In this document: piece after piece, positions 47,239 to 55,165 of the stretch
Layout: every line of letters begins with the position of its first letter
Position numbering within the stretch: position 1 is the first letter of the stretch
Origin: Rhizobiales bacterium UBA3584
GTDB taxonomy: Bacteria > Pseudomonadota > Alphaproteobacteria > Rhizobiales > Devosiaceae
DNA: 64,000 nt
Reading direction: 5' to 3'
Assembly: GCA_002375765.1 (NCBI GenBank)
Contig: DFMV01000021.1
Location: 46,662 to 110,661 of the forward strand
Program-made: the position numbers and the translations under genes
The notes under the pieces: model-generated
Databases searched by the model: none
Told to the model about the DNA's origin: nothing
What the model saw: the letters and a program-made list of their open reading frames with translations, nothing else

Positions 47239-47412
47239 GCGGAACAGACGGGCAGCTTTCGGGAATGAGATCGGCAAAGCGGACCTCTCCAACAGTCGCG
47301 TAGGCAAAGAATTGGAAAGAGACATGAGCGGTATCTTGCAGGGCAGGATACCGCCATTCACGAGGTGTGATAGCTAGTGCACCGCACTAAAGGGCATACT
47401 GTTTTTTGTCGG

Positions 47413-48627
47413 TCAGATTATTGGCGACCTGTCTACGGCAGACTCACGGGACCGAAGGAGCGCCAGCCCTAACGACACCAGCACCGCCATCATTGTTGAG
47501 TAACAGATCACGGGCCACGCTGTGTCTCCGTTTAGCAGCGTCACCGCGAATGTCCCGGCGATGCCGACTATCAGGCTTTGGGTGCAGAAGTAGAACGCAA
47601 CCGCCGATCCGGCGATGTCGTCGAACTGCGCCAAAGCGCCGTTGGCGGTAACAGACACTGTGAAGACGATTCCGACCGCCATAACCCACATCGGTACGAT
47701 AAAGCTGAGGAACGACGGCGATCCGAAGAGTTCGCCGATCCCCAGCAAGACTGCGCCGCAAACGAGCAGGGCCATCCCACGCGCGACACATCCTGCGATA
47801 GCCCATCTGGCGACAAAGGACTTCGCAAAACGGGTTGTCAGGATCATGATGAGCGCGACGGTCGCGAAGGCAAAGCTGAATCCGATCTCGGAATAGCCAG
47901 CCTGACCTATGAGCACGCGGGGGGCGGTCGAGAAGAACACAAAGAAGGTGCCCATGCCGGCGCTAAAGCCAACCGTATAGACCCAAAAGGCAGGGCTCGC
48001 GAAAACCGGCAAAACGGATCGGCGCGTCTTCGCTTGATCCATAGGACGGGTTTCTTGCCACCTGAACCCGGCATTCAGCAGTGCAAGTAAGGCCAGTGCA
48101 GACAGTGTGATGAATATCGCCCGCCATCCCAAGAGCTCACCGATCAAAGCTCCGGCGATAGGGCCCAGCGCAGGCACGAACGCCAGCATCGAACTGAAAA
48201 GGCCGTAGATAACAACACCTTCGGGACGAATGGCATAAACGTCGCGAACCGTCGCGAAGGTCGCCACCAGCATGGCCGACGCGCCAACTGCTTGAAGCAG
48301 ACGGAAAGCGACAAAGGCTAATGCAGTTGAAGACCCAGCTGCTCCCAGAGACGCAATGACGAAAGCCGTTGCGCCCGCAAGCAGGATTGGCCGTCGCCCG
48401 ATGCGATCTGAGAGCGGGCCAAAGATCACCTGGCCCACGCCGAGCATCACCATGTACAGGCTCAAGGTAAGTTGGATCATGGAGGGCGTCGTGTTCAGGA
48501 TGCCAGGCATCGCTGGAACGACGGGGAGGTAAATATCCATCGCCAGTGAAGCGAGAATGTCGAAGGGAGCCTTCAGCAGCAGGGCTGCTGGCAGCGTATA
48601 GGCCCACTTGGGGCGTGTGGTAGTCAT
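47413..48627 (-). CDS. floR: FloR-type florfenicol/chloramphenicol exporter (MFS, DHA1)
   Basis: A 404-residue drug:proton antiporter with 12 hydrophobic helices. Length and sequence agree closely, from memory, with FloR along the whole chain: MTTTRPKWAYTLPAALLLKA, DIYLPVVPAMPGILNTTPSM, the motif A region GPLSDRIGRRPILLAG and FASPAFWVYTVGFSAGMGTF. Scattered substitutions relative to the classical protein (for example ESAVDRSPII at the end) suggest a diverged variant. A cmlA-like leader peptide and hairpin lie upstream. No ISCR2 or lysR partner is present beside it. Confidence 0.9.
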   Translation of the reverse strand: MTTTRPKWAYTLPAALLLKAPFDILASLAMDIYLPVVPAMPGILNTTPSMIQLTLSLYMVMLGVGQVIFGPLSDRIGRRPILLAGATAFVIASLGAAGSSTALAFVAFRLLQAVGASAMLVATFATVRDVYAIRPEGVVIYGLFSSMLAFVPALGPIAGALIGELLGWRAIFITLSALALLALLNAGFRWQETRPMDQAKTRRSVLPVFASPAFWVYTVGFSAGMGTFFVFFSTAPRVLIGQAGYSEIGFSFAFATVALIMILTTRFAKSFVARWAIAGCVARGMALLVCGAVLLGIGELFGSPSFLSFIVPMWVMAVGIVFTVSVTANGALAQFDDIAGSAVAFYFCTQSLIVGIAGTFAVTLLNGDTAWPVICYSTMMAVLVSLGLALLRSRESAVDRSPII

Positions 48628-48659
48628 GATAAATCAACCGCTCGATTAGGGAATACCGG

Positions 48660-48734
48660 GCGGCGTCTGCTCGTCAGCAATCAGATGGGATGGGTCTTAC
48701 AGAGCGCCGCAACAACAATACTGGTTGTTGCGGC
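48660..48734 (-). promoter_or_regulatory. Attenuator hairpins in the floR leader
   Basis: Immediately after the leader-peptide stop, GCCGCAACAAC (48734-48724) pairs perfectly over 11 bp with GTTGTTGCGGC (48716-48706) across a 7-nt loop. The second arm can also pair GCGGCG with CGCCGC at 48665-48660 nearer floR. That gives mutually exclusive structures, as in drug-induced translational attenuation of cmlA. Confidence 0.7.
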
Positions 48735-48764
48735 TTACTTGTCTGCTGACTTGGAGCTTTCCAT
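48735..48764 (-). CDS. floR leader peptide MESSKSADK
   Basis: A nine-codon frame with ATG at 48764 and TAA at 48735, and GGAG about 8 nt upstream. It parallels the nine-residue cmlA leader MSTSKNADK, known to inhibit peptidyl transferase and stall ribosomes with chloramphenicol. Four of the last five residues are shared (K-x-A-D-K). The stop codon directly abuts an 11-bp hairpin. This supports inducible control of floR. Confidence 0.8.
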   Translation of the reverse strand: MESSKSADK

Positions 48765-49294
48765 CTGATGACTCCGGGGTTCTGAATTTGGATAGCTATT
48801 CACTATCTGATTATATGTTGTTCAGCAAGGCGAGAGCGTTGGGCCCATCGCACCGAGACTTCCGCGCACGCCCCCGTTCAAGCCCTACCCAGATGGCCAT
48901 GCCGCGGAACTAGATGTGCCCTCATTGCGCTGGATCGGCGCTGCGTAGTGGGATGAAATGATGTCTTCGATCTCCTCGACATAAATGGGGCCGGGCTCTG
49001 CCAAAGGCGGCGAAACCATCACTTAGCGCCGCGTCCGGGGTGGTTATCAGACCCACTGCTTTTGGTGGGCTACAGCCTGGCCGTCATTACCGGGCTCTCG
49101 GTGATCTGTCCCGCGCCTCCCGAAACGCAAATGAGACCGAGCGCGCCGCAGTCATCAAAGCGCGCGGACGGCAATATCGAGATCCCCTGGTCGGAAAAAA
49201 CGGGTTAAACCAACGACTAGAGTTCACAGGTTACTTGGCACAACACATCGGTCACATTAAGGTTCGTAGAATGCATCTCAACAGAAGATAGAAA

Positions 49295-50296
49295 ATGAGT
49301 GAAGCTCCTGAATTTGTGCCGGACAGCTTCCTAAAAGAGATCTTCTCTTATTATGGTTTGACGTCATCGGCATTTATACTGTTCTCCGGCGTTATCGTCT
49401 CAGGCCTCGGCCTGCAAGGTGTTATCAACCCGGCGATATGGCTATTTGCCGCCTGTCTCGCGCTGATCCTCGGATATTCGCTACGTCACTATATATCCAA
49501 CCGCTTTCCATTGGTCTTAACAGTCGCGGTCCTGGCATCTGCGCTGGTCGCATATGTCTCCATTCGGGAGCGTTTGTACCCGTCATTAATCCCCGCCGAG
49601 GCATACTCGGATGCCTTTGCATCAATTATCGTATCTGCCTTTCCCCTTCTAATAATTTCGTTTTCATTTGCCGTTTCCATTATTTCTTATAAAAAGCACG
49701 ATTCAATAATACCGCAAAGTTTACTTCCTTCTATTCAAGCTCAACTTCATGAACAGGTAATAAAGAATCCTCTATACTATGAGTCGTTTGTATGTAGAAT
49801 AATTTTGGAATATGATGACAAAATAGGTCAAGTACGGCTCGACACTAGTATAACTATGAAAGTGAAGAACCGCGAAAATGAGCCGGTGGCGTTCAGGCAC
49901 CGATATCCAAGGATTACACCTCGCTTTCGATTGCACGAAGTCCGGGTCGATCAGGTAGCAAAAGATATCGGAAACCCGCGGTATCATTCTGGAGACGCGG
50001 TACATCTGGAGGAAAAGATTGCTGGCAAAGGCTCTGCTGTCGTTGATGCACGAATGACCGAGATTTTTCCGAACAATGGCTCGGAGCTCTACACCGCCTA
50101 TAGTTATCCGGCCGCCAACTTTGAGATCAGCCTACTGAATGAGAGTACGAGTACGATCGACGCGTGGATTGAGGTCTTGAACGACCATGCTCACGACATA
50201 AGGGTCGAGAACAACTACCTGGTCTGGGTGAGCGACAAAGCCATACTTCCATATCAGGGCACCCGCATTGTTTGGAGGCAGGTCTCAGGAAACTAG
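49295..50296 (+). CDS. Unrecognised four-helix membrane protein with beta-rich C-terminal domain
   Basis: 333 residues, not recognised. The first ~125 residues hold four hydrophobic helices (SAFILFSGVIVSGLGLQGVI, WLFAACLALILGYSL, FPLVLTVAVLASALVAYVS, AFPLLIISFSFAVSIISY). The remaining ~200 residues are soluble, with beta-type alternation (VRLDTSITMKVKNRENEPV) and no catalytic motif I can name. Codon use is visibly more AT-rich than the chromosome part, consistent with transfer. The GNAT gene follows 3 bp after its stop, so the two are one unit. A sensor or effector anchored to the membrane is possible, but unproven. Confidence 0.7.
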   Translation: MSEAPEFVPDSFLKEIFSYYGLTSSAFILFSGVIVSGLGLQGVINPAIWLFAACLALILGYSLRHYISNRFPLVLTVAVLASALVAYVSIRERLYPSLIPAEAYSDAFASIIVSAFPLLIISFSFAVSIISYKKHDSIIPQSLLPSIQAQLHEQVIKNPLYYESFVCRIILEYDDKIGQVRLDTSITMKVKNRENEPVAFRHRYPRITPRFRLHEVRVDQVAKDIGNPRYHSGDAVHLEEKIAGKGSAVVDARMTEIFPNNGSELYTAYSYPAANFEISLLNESTSTIDAWIEVLNDHAHDIRVENNYLVWVSDKAILPYQGTRIVWRQVSGN

Positions 50297-50299
50297 CAG

Positions 50300-50710
50300 A
50301 TGACCAATATCAAAGCGACAATCGAGCTATCCGTCTCACCGCACGTTGATACGCATCAACTGCAGGAGTTGCTCCGAGCGTCTTGGGAAGATCACATCGA
50401 CTGCGACCTTGTCGAGCGGCATGCATCGAGCCTTGCATACATTGTCGCATATGTGGGTGGGGATCTGGTTGGCTATTTAAACATCGCCCACGACGGATGT
50501 CGCCACGCATTTATCGTTGATGTGACGGTTCATCCCAACATGCGTCGGATGGGGATAGCGCTAGGTATGCTGAAGAAGGCAGTCGATATTTGCACCGAGC
50601 GAGGTTACGAATGGATACATCTCGACTTTGATGATCATCTTGAGCCGCTCTACAGGAAGGCGGGCTTTAAGATCGGCAAGTCCGGCCTCTTTCATATTAC
50701 GAACCGATAG
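50300..50710 (+). CDS. GNAT-family N-acetyltransferase
   Basis: A 136-residue acetyltransferase. Acetyl-CoA-binding motif A is FIVDVTVHPNMRRMGIALGMLKKAV, with the R/Q-x-x-G-x-G/A signature as RRMGIA. The C-terminal LYRKAGFKIGKSGLF is the usual GNAT ending. It is coupled to the membrane protein upstream and ends 3 bp before the stop of the convergent radical SAM gene. It could acetylate a peptide product or confer self-protection, but no direct evidence links them. Confidence 0.82.
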   Translation: MTNIKATIELSVSPHVDTHQLQELLRASWEDHIDCDLVERHASSLAYIVAYVGGDLVGYLNIAHDGCRHAFIVDVTVHPNMRRMGIALGMLKKAVDICTERGYEWIHLDFDDHLEPLYRKAGFKIGKSGLFHITNR

Positions 50711-50713
50711 CTG

Positions 50714-51595
50714 CTAATGTGCCTGCTGCGAGCAAAGGCAACCATCGATCGAGCCTGATCCAGTCCAAAACCCCAAGTAGCTCTGGATTACGTTTTCACT
50801 CTCTTGAAACACACTGCCAATCCTAGATGCTGCTAGGCTACATAAATGCAGGTCTCCGGACGATGAAATTGTGATTTTGGGCGACGCAATCTTTCGGCCC
50901 CGAACTCCGCTAAAGTGACCCGAAATAAGAACATTTGTGGGGCCATTGTTCTTTGTCATGGCAGCTTTGGTGGCACCAAGAAATTCATCGTGATCGATCT
51001 CTAGGGCCGCCTCGTAAAGTGCGCCGCGGCCGGACGCAATGAACTTGTTGAGAATGAGGCTCAAGGGGACGGCCGTATTACATAGCTCAACGAAATCGTC
51101 GAGTTCATCGATATTTCGGGAAGTAATCACCGCAGAAATAGACATAGGCACGCCATAGTGGACGGCACGTGCCACGGACTTCATTGCATTTTCCAAACAG
51201 GCTCCGCCAGTCAAGTAGCGATAATTTTCTGCTTTCAGGCTCGGAATCGAGAACTGTATCTCGATCTTTTCGTCACGCAGAAAGCGAATATCGTCCTCCG
51301 AAAGCGTAGTGCCATGAGTAACGATCTCGACTGCCCCGAAAGCTCTTAGCCTTTTGGCGATTTCTCGCCAATTTGGGTGTGCGGTTGCATCACCGCCAGC
51401 CATAATGGACTTCAGTTCATAATCGTCAGCATATGCGGAAGCAAACGCCATCAGTTTTTCGACACATTCCAGCGACATATGCCGATGATGTTTGGCATTC
51501 TCCGAGCGCCAAGCGTTGTAACAGAAACGGCACTTAATTTGGCAATGCTCGGTAACTTCAATCCAAAGCGACAGTGTCGTCTTTGCCCCGCTCAT
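50714..51595 (-). CDS. Radical SAM peptide-modifying enzyme with truncated SPASM/Twitch-like C-terminus
   Basis: A 293-residue radical SAM protein. The cluster motif is CQIKCRFC (Cys 18, 22, 25), followed by a GGDATAHP variant of the GGE SAM-binding strand at ~68. The C-terminal part has ISSSGDLHLCSLAASRIGSV (Cys 252) and GCLCSQQ (Cys 286, 288). This pattern suggests one auxiliary cluster, smaller than a full SPASM domain. The ATG at 51595, with GAGGT 5 nt upstream, lies 38 bp inside the small upstream gene. This links it to that gene as the likely substrate peptide. The chemistry (thioether, epimerisation or other) cannot be read. Confidence 0.85.
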   Translation of the reverse strand: MSGAKTTLSLWIEVTEHCQIKCRFCYNAWRSENAKHHRHMSLECVEKLMAFASAYADDYELKSIMAGGDATAHPNWREIAKRLRAFGAVEIVTHGTTLSEDDIRFLRDEKIEIQFSIPSLKAENYRYLTGGACLENAMKSVARAVHYGVPMSISAVITSRNIDELDDFVELCNTAVPLSLILNKFIASGRGALYEAALEIDHDEFLGATKAAMTKNNGPTNVLISGHFSGVRGRKIASPKITISSSGDLHLCSLAASRIGSVFQESENVIQSYLGFWTGSGSIDGCLCSQQAH

Positions 51596-51728
51596 CGGCT
51601 ACCTCGCTTACATCGCAGGCCCCACAATTGCCGGCTACCTGACTTGCGGCTTGATCTAACTCTGAGCGAGGTGAATTTTCCTCAAGACGCATTTGCTCAT
51701 CGTGAAGTAGCTTTTTCCAGTGCTTCAT
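51558..51728 (-). CDS. Putative RiPP precursor peptide, 56 residues, two cysteines
   Basis: ATG at 51728 has a near-perfect AAGGAGGG ribosome-binding site at 6-nt spacing; TGA is at 51558. The product starts MKHWKKLLHDEQMRLEEN, a charged helical leader. It continues through SQVAGNCGACDVSEV (Cys 35 and 38) and ends in an acidic tail (DERGKDDTVALD). The gene overlaps the radical SAM start by 38 bp in another frame, so the two are translationally coupled. Small size, the leader-like N-terminus and a compact Cys-Gly-Ala-Cys core fit a radical SAM-modified peptide. I do not recognise a named RiPP class. Confidence 0.72.
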   Translation of the reverse strand: MKHWKKLLHDEQMRLEENSPRSELDQAASQVAGNCGACDVSEVADERGKDDTVALD

Positions 51729-51754
51729 CGGTTTCCCTCCTTACTGAGACAAAA

Positions 51755-51783
51755 CAATAATCGAACGTTGCATGGAGTGTCAA
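51755..51783 (-). promoter_or_regulatory. Promoter of the precursor/radical SAM operon
   Basis: A consensus TTGACA (-35, 51783-51778) is followed at exactly 17 bp by TTATTG (51760-51755), a weaker -10. The precursor ATG lies 26 bp further on. The strong -35 with strong ribosome-binding site suggests high precursor expression. Confidence 0.55.
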
Positions 51784-52061
51784 AGAGGTTTGCGGGTTCC
51801 AAAGATGAACAATTGGCCAGCTCTAGCTGCCTTTTGCGTGGAAAAACCAGAGTTCCTCCATTCTTTAAAAGAGTTTGGCCGGAAGCCCTTATGAGCGTGC
51901 TGCTTAAGAAGCCGTGATTATAACTAACACCTTGCCTGGCCATTTTGCCCAGCAAATTGAGCTCTTGGAAACTTGAACCGTTGGCCACTTCGAATTTTGT
52001 CGCCCAGTCTGGACTACAGACGATTAGAGAAACGCGCGAGAGACGGACGAGCAAGCCTCTA
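51784..52061. other. Upstream non-coding DNA between precursor promoter and tetR
   Basis: Part of a 333-bp interval (51729-52061) without a supported gene. An open frame of 119 codons crosses it on the minus strand and runs over the precursor's ribosome-binding site, but it has no recognisable domain or ribosome-binding site. The region may carry regulatory sequence for the precursor operon. Confidence 0.4.
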
Positions 52062-52715
52062 TTAGTCCCGCCGATTGCTCCCATGTCGAAACAGGGTCAG
52101 CATTGTCTCCAACTCGGCCTCCAAATCTGTTGTTCCGCCTGAAAGCCAACGCATTAGGACGCCGAGATACATGTGCGCCAAAATCTCTGCGAGATATTGC
52201 GCTGTAAGATCGTTACGAAGCTCGCTCCGATCCTGGGCGTACTTGATAAGGTCGGCGAAAATCCAGCCCAGGCCATCGAGCGTGTGCATCTTTCTACCGG
52301 GCTCGGGGCTCGCCAAATCAAGCAGGCGATAGCGAAGATATGCTGGCAAATACGCCTTGTTTGTTTCGCACCAATTTATGGACGCCGCGAACAGCACGCC
52401 CATTTGACTGTTAAAGCTTTTCTGGGTTTCGATCTCACTCAAGAGTCGATCGCGATTGCTCTCGATCTCCTCGTGCAGCCATGAGGCAATCAAGGCTTCC
52501 TTTATCGGAAAATGGTTATAGAGCGTGCCCTTAGCAACGTCCGCTTTGGTGGCGATTTGTTCCATCGTCACTGCGTCGTAACCTTGGGTTGAGAACATCT
52601 CCATAGCGGTGGAGGTTAGTTTCTGCCGCAGCAGCCTCTGCTTGCGTTCCCGGCGGCCTTCGGCAATCTCCATATCAGGCTCAGTTTTCATTGAACGTCG
52701 TACAATTTTGTGCAT
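52062..52715 (-). CDS. TetR/AcrR-family transcriptional regulator
   Basis: A 217-residue repressor. The N-terminal HTH reads [44 protein letters not shown], here recognisable by [20 protein letters not shown]. The helical C-terminal ligand domain follows. ATG at 52691 is an alternative start and neither has a strong ribosome-binding site. It is divergent from an orphan nuoB-like gene, which is its nearest likely target; a 6-4-6 inverted repeat lies in the gap at 52760-52775. Confidence 0.87.
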   Translation of the reverse strand: MHKIVRRSMKTEPDMEIAEGRRERKQRLLRQKLTSTAMEMFSTQGYDAVTMEQIATKADVAKGTLYNHFPIKEALIASWLHEEIESNRDRLLSEIETQKSFNSQMGVLFAASINWCETNKAYLPAYLRYRLLDLASPEPGRKMHTLDGLGWIFADLIKYAQDRSELRNDLTAQYLAEILAHMYLGVLMRWLSGGTTDLEAELETMLTLFRHGSNRRD

Positions 52716-52759
52716 AGTTCATATATTGGTGTCGTCCAGTATGGCCATGCCGGCGATAA

Positions 52760-52775
52760 CGCTCAAGCCTGAGCG
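52760..52775. promoter_or_regulatory. Inverted repeat between tetR and nuoB-like gene
   Basis: CGCTCA-AGCC-TGAGCG is a perfect 6-4-6 palindrome in the 91-bp divergent promoter region. It is a candidate TetR operator by position only. Confidence 0.35.
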
Positions 52776-52806
52776 GCGGCCGCATCGATCAACACGAGAG
52801 TTCGCA

Positions 52807-53322
52807 ATGGAAAAGACTGTAGCGCATCAGGATGACCAGGCGAGAGATATTTTTAACGAACTCGCCGACCGCAACTGGCTGGTCACAAAGCTCGATACAC
52901 TCGTGCAGTGGGCAAGAACTGGCTCGCTTATGTGGAACCAATTTGGGCTCGCCTGCTGCGGCGTGGAAATGATGCAATTTGCCATGCCTAGGTATGATGC
53001 TGAACGCTTCGGTTTCGCACCGCGAGCTTCGCCACGGCAGGCCGACGTCATGATCATTGCCGGCACTGTGACCAACAAAATGGCCCCTGCCCTGCGAAGG
53101 ATCTACGACCAGATGCCCGAACCGCGATATGTGATCTCAATGGGATCATGCGCGAACGGTGGAGGCTACTATCACTATAGCTATTCAGTCGTGCGAGGCG
53201 CCGATCGGCTAATACCTGTGGATGTATACGTACCCGGCTGCCCGCCAACGGCAGAGGCGCTGCTTTATGGCATTTTGCTGCTGCAGAAAAAAATCCGAAG
53301 GACCGGAACCATTGAACGGTAA
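52807..53322 (+). CDS. nuoB: Orphan NADH-quinone oxidoreductase subunit B-like protein
   Basis: A 171-residue homologue of the complex I subunit that holds cluster N2. All four N2 ligands are present: the tandem Cys in [10 protein letters not shown] (50, 51), Cys in [18 protein letters not shown] (115) and [14 protein letters not shown] (145). The C-terminus [15 protein letters not shown] is canonical. No other nuo gene is near, so this is an extra copy on acquired DNA. ATG at 52807 gives normal length; the frame is open further upstream. It might replace NuoB in complex I under TetR control. Confidence 0.88.
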   Translation: MEKTVAHQDDQARDIFNELADRNWLVTKLDTLVQWARTGSLMWNQFGLACCGVEMMQFAMPRYDAERFGFAPRASPRQADVMIIAGTVTNKMAPALRRIYDQMPEPRYVISMGSCANGGGYYHYSYSVVRGADRLIPVDVYVPGCPPTAEALLYGILLLQKKIRRTGTIER

Positions 53323-53432
53323 TCCCGCCCCAGATCCGGCGCGTTTGATCTCGCGCGCCACGCCCCTTCCCCATGTTCAGCTACACAGAAATTGGTGTAG
53401 AGCGGCCGTTCCCGAACAGCTAATGCGATAGG

Positions 53433-53834
53433 TTACCACCCGATCGCAAAAGCTGCGCTGGCACTGTGAATGAGCCCTCCAGCAACAAAGACAACCGTAA
53501 TCGCTATCGAGGGAAGGTTTCGCATTGGGAACAAAAGCGGCTGCAGGCTGGCCCGAAGCAACCAAAAGCCTGCGCCGGCGAGCAAAATGAAGGCAGGCAC
53601 ATGAGCCGAAGTGACGCCCGCCCAAATCAGTGCTCCGCCATAGACAATGAAACAATAGGTAAGCACGACATTGAGCGTCTGAGTTATCGCGACATTGATT
53701 GTGCCGGATGGGCGCAACTTTTTGGGCCATTGGAACAGGATCCAAAAGCACACGTGGAAGACCGCAAAGCCGATGTTGTAGAGCCCGCAAGCTACGAGCA
53801 CTGATGGCTCAAAAGACGTAAAAACGTTAGGCAT
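53433..53834 (-). CDS. Small integral membrane protein, unrecognised
   Basis: About 133 residues with four hydrophobic helices (LVACGLYNIGFAVFHVCFWILF, INVAITQTLNVVLTYCFIVY, VPAFILLAGAGFWLLRAS and IAITVVFVAGGLIHSASAAF). No family is recognised and no catalytic motif is seen. ATG at 53834 was preferred over GTG at 53849. It stands alone between convergent nuoB and the downstream monooxygenase group. Confidence 0.65.
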   Translation of the reverse strand: MPNVFTSFEPSVLVACGLYNIGFAVFHVCFWILFQWPKKLRPSGTINVAITQTLNVVLTYCFIVYGGALIWAGVTSAHVPAFILLAGAGFWLLRASLQPLLFPMRNLPSIAITVVFVAGGLIHSASAAFAIGW

Positions 53835-54019
53835 GGCAGTGGATTCCACCTTGCGAGAATAGACTGGGAGACAGACACTCGATGCCGTGTCTTGCCCCGA
53901 TAAAGCTGCAAAAGCTACGATCCTAGCCGCCTTTCACAACGCAACTCTAAAGACCCCAAGGCATGTTGGCGGGGTGTAACATTCCAAGCGCACAACGCCA
54001 TCAGGGTCATGCGAAGCGT

Positions 54020-55165
54020 CTACCGTGTCCCCGACAATGTCTCAGCGACCTTGCGGCGGATAAACGGCAATCGCGCTGCGGAACCGATCAGGGTGTTGCG
54101 CACTACACGTAACGAGCGATTTCTGAGTGTTGCGACGGCGGTCAGGCGATCGGTCATCCGTAAGACGTCTTGAGCGGCAGCGCGACGTGTTTCGCCATAG
54201 TCATCGAGGGTGTCTTGTCTTCCGGTCCTCAAGCTGCGCTCTAGTGCCTCGGCGAGGGCGACAGCATCTTTAAGGCCCAGATTCATTCCTTGCCCGCCGG
54301 CCGGTGAATGAACATGGGCCGCATCCCCCATTAGTACGATGGGCCCGTCGCGAAACCGATCGGCCAGCTTATGATGAACCTGAAACCGCGAGCCCCATAT
54401 TACTTTTATCACACGCGCTCCAGCGTATGGCCCACGCGCATCGATAATGGACTGCACGTCCGCTACTGTCGGGTTTAAAGGGGCGTTTTGGCTTTGCGCG
54501 ACCACACGGTACCGCTCCTTGGACATCGGGGCGACAACGAGCGTGCCATCGCGTGAGAAAAACAGTGTCACCTCGTCTTTTGAGATTGGCCATTCCATCC
54601 GAACATCAGCGAGCATGAACGAGCCATAGGTTTGTCCGGGAAATGAGATTTTCGCTAGGCGACGTACGGTGCTTTTCTCACCATCAGCCCCAACGACGAA
54701 TTTAGAGCGAATTTGCGATCCATCCTCGGTCCTGATGAGGGCACCGTGTGCTTGACGCTCGATCCCAACGACTCTGTAGGGTCGTTTTACCTGATGACCC
54801 AGGGCCGATAGCTGGGCTGTCATTAGCGCCTCGGATTCATCTTGTGGTATCATTAGAGCAAAGGGAGTTGGCGTTCTCAAAACACCAAAGTCAGCGCGCA
54901 GCAACACCCTCGAGCGCTCTCGAACGCGGAAGTTCTGGACCTTAATGCCAGCTTCGATCAATCGATCTGCGATTTTCAGATTGCGGAGTGCTTCGAGAGT
55001 TCCAGCGTGTATCACCGCCGCCCGCGAGGTATTTTGCGCTTCTGGAAGGGCATCAAGAATGATGAAATCCACTCCCCGTTGCGCAAGGCCGATCGCCAGG
55101 GCAAGACCCGTCGGACCTGCGCCGACGATGACGACATCTACTTTTTGCGGCGATAGGTTCATCAT
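54020..55165 (-). CDS. FAD-dependent monooxygenase (class A flavoprotein hydroxylase)
   Basis: A 381-residue PHBH-type monooxygenase. The FAD-binding motif is VDVVIVGAGPTGLALAIGLAQRG, the DG motif is FVVGADGEKSTVRR, and the GD motif is GPIVLMGDAAHVHSPAGGQGMNLGLKDA, here as LMGDAAHVHSPAGGQGMN. It likely hydroxylates an aromatic or polyketide-like substrate using NAD(P)H. The start overlaps the stop of the upstream NTF2-like gene (ATGA), so the pair is coupled. The C-terminus is shorter than in phenol hydroxylases. Confidence 0.88.
   Translation of the reverse strand: MMNLSPQKVDVVIVGAGPTGLALAIGLAQRGVDFIILDALPEAQNTSRAAVIHAGTLEALRNLKIADRLIEAGIKVQNFRVRERSRVLLRADFGVLRTPTPFALMIPQDESEALMTAQLSALGHQVKRPYRVVGIERQAHGALIRTEDGSQIRSKFVVGADGEKSTVRRLAKISFPGQTYGSFMLADVRMEWPISKDEVTLFFSRDGTLVVAPMSKERYRVVAQSQNAPLNPTVADVQSIIDARGPYAGARVIKVIWGSRFQVHHKLADRFRDGPIVLMGDAAHVHSPAGGQGMNLGLKDAVALAEALERSLRTGRQDTLDDYGETRRAAAQDVLRMTDRLTAVATLRNRSLRVVRNTLIGSAARLPFIRRKVAETLSGTR

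Larger units (their letters stand above)
46893..47412. other. 520-bp non-coding stretch between integrase and floR
   Basis: No gene is supported here. A hairpin just after the integrase stop (46920-46948) and a very strong 12-bp inverted repeat (47201-47238) stand out. The remainder reads as decayed sequence in all frames. Confidence 0.5.
48628..49294. other. 667-bp region: floR leader and unassigned DNA
   Basis: The first ~190 bp hold the floR leader, its peptide and a minus-strand TATAAT at 48815-48810. The rest contains no supported gene. A frame ending at TAA 49206-49208 encodes a hydrophobic then proline-rich stretch (VGYSLAVITGLSVICPAPPE) with no clear start. Another frame ends at 49291. 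Both may be decay products. Confidence 0.45.

Noticed and set aside
49040..49291. 83-codon frame before the four-helix membrane protein
   Set aside because: Composition is unlike a protein and a competing frame on the same strand looks equally open; no ribosome-binding site.
51725..52084. 119-codon minus-strand frame upstream of the RiPP precursor
   Set aside because: No domain or ribosome-binding site, and it covers the TTGACA promoter and the precursor's ribosome-binding site. Amino-acid composition looks like non-coding DNA.
52609..52806. 66-codon N-terminal extension of the nuoB-like protein
   Set aside because: Overlaps the divergent tetR gene and has no NuoB similarity; ATG at 52807 gives the normal length.
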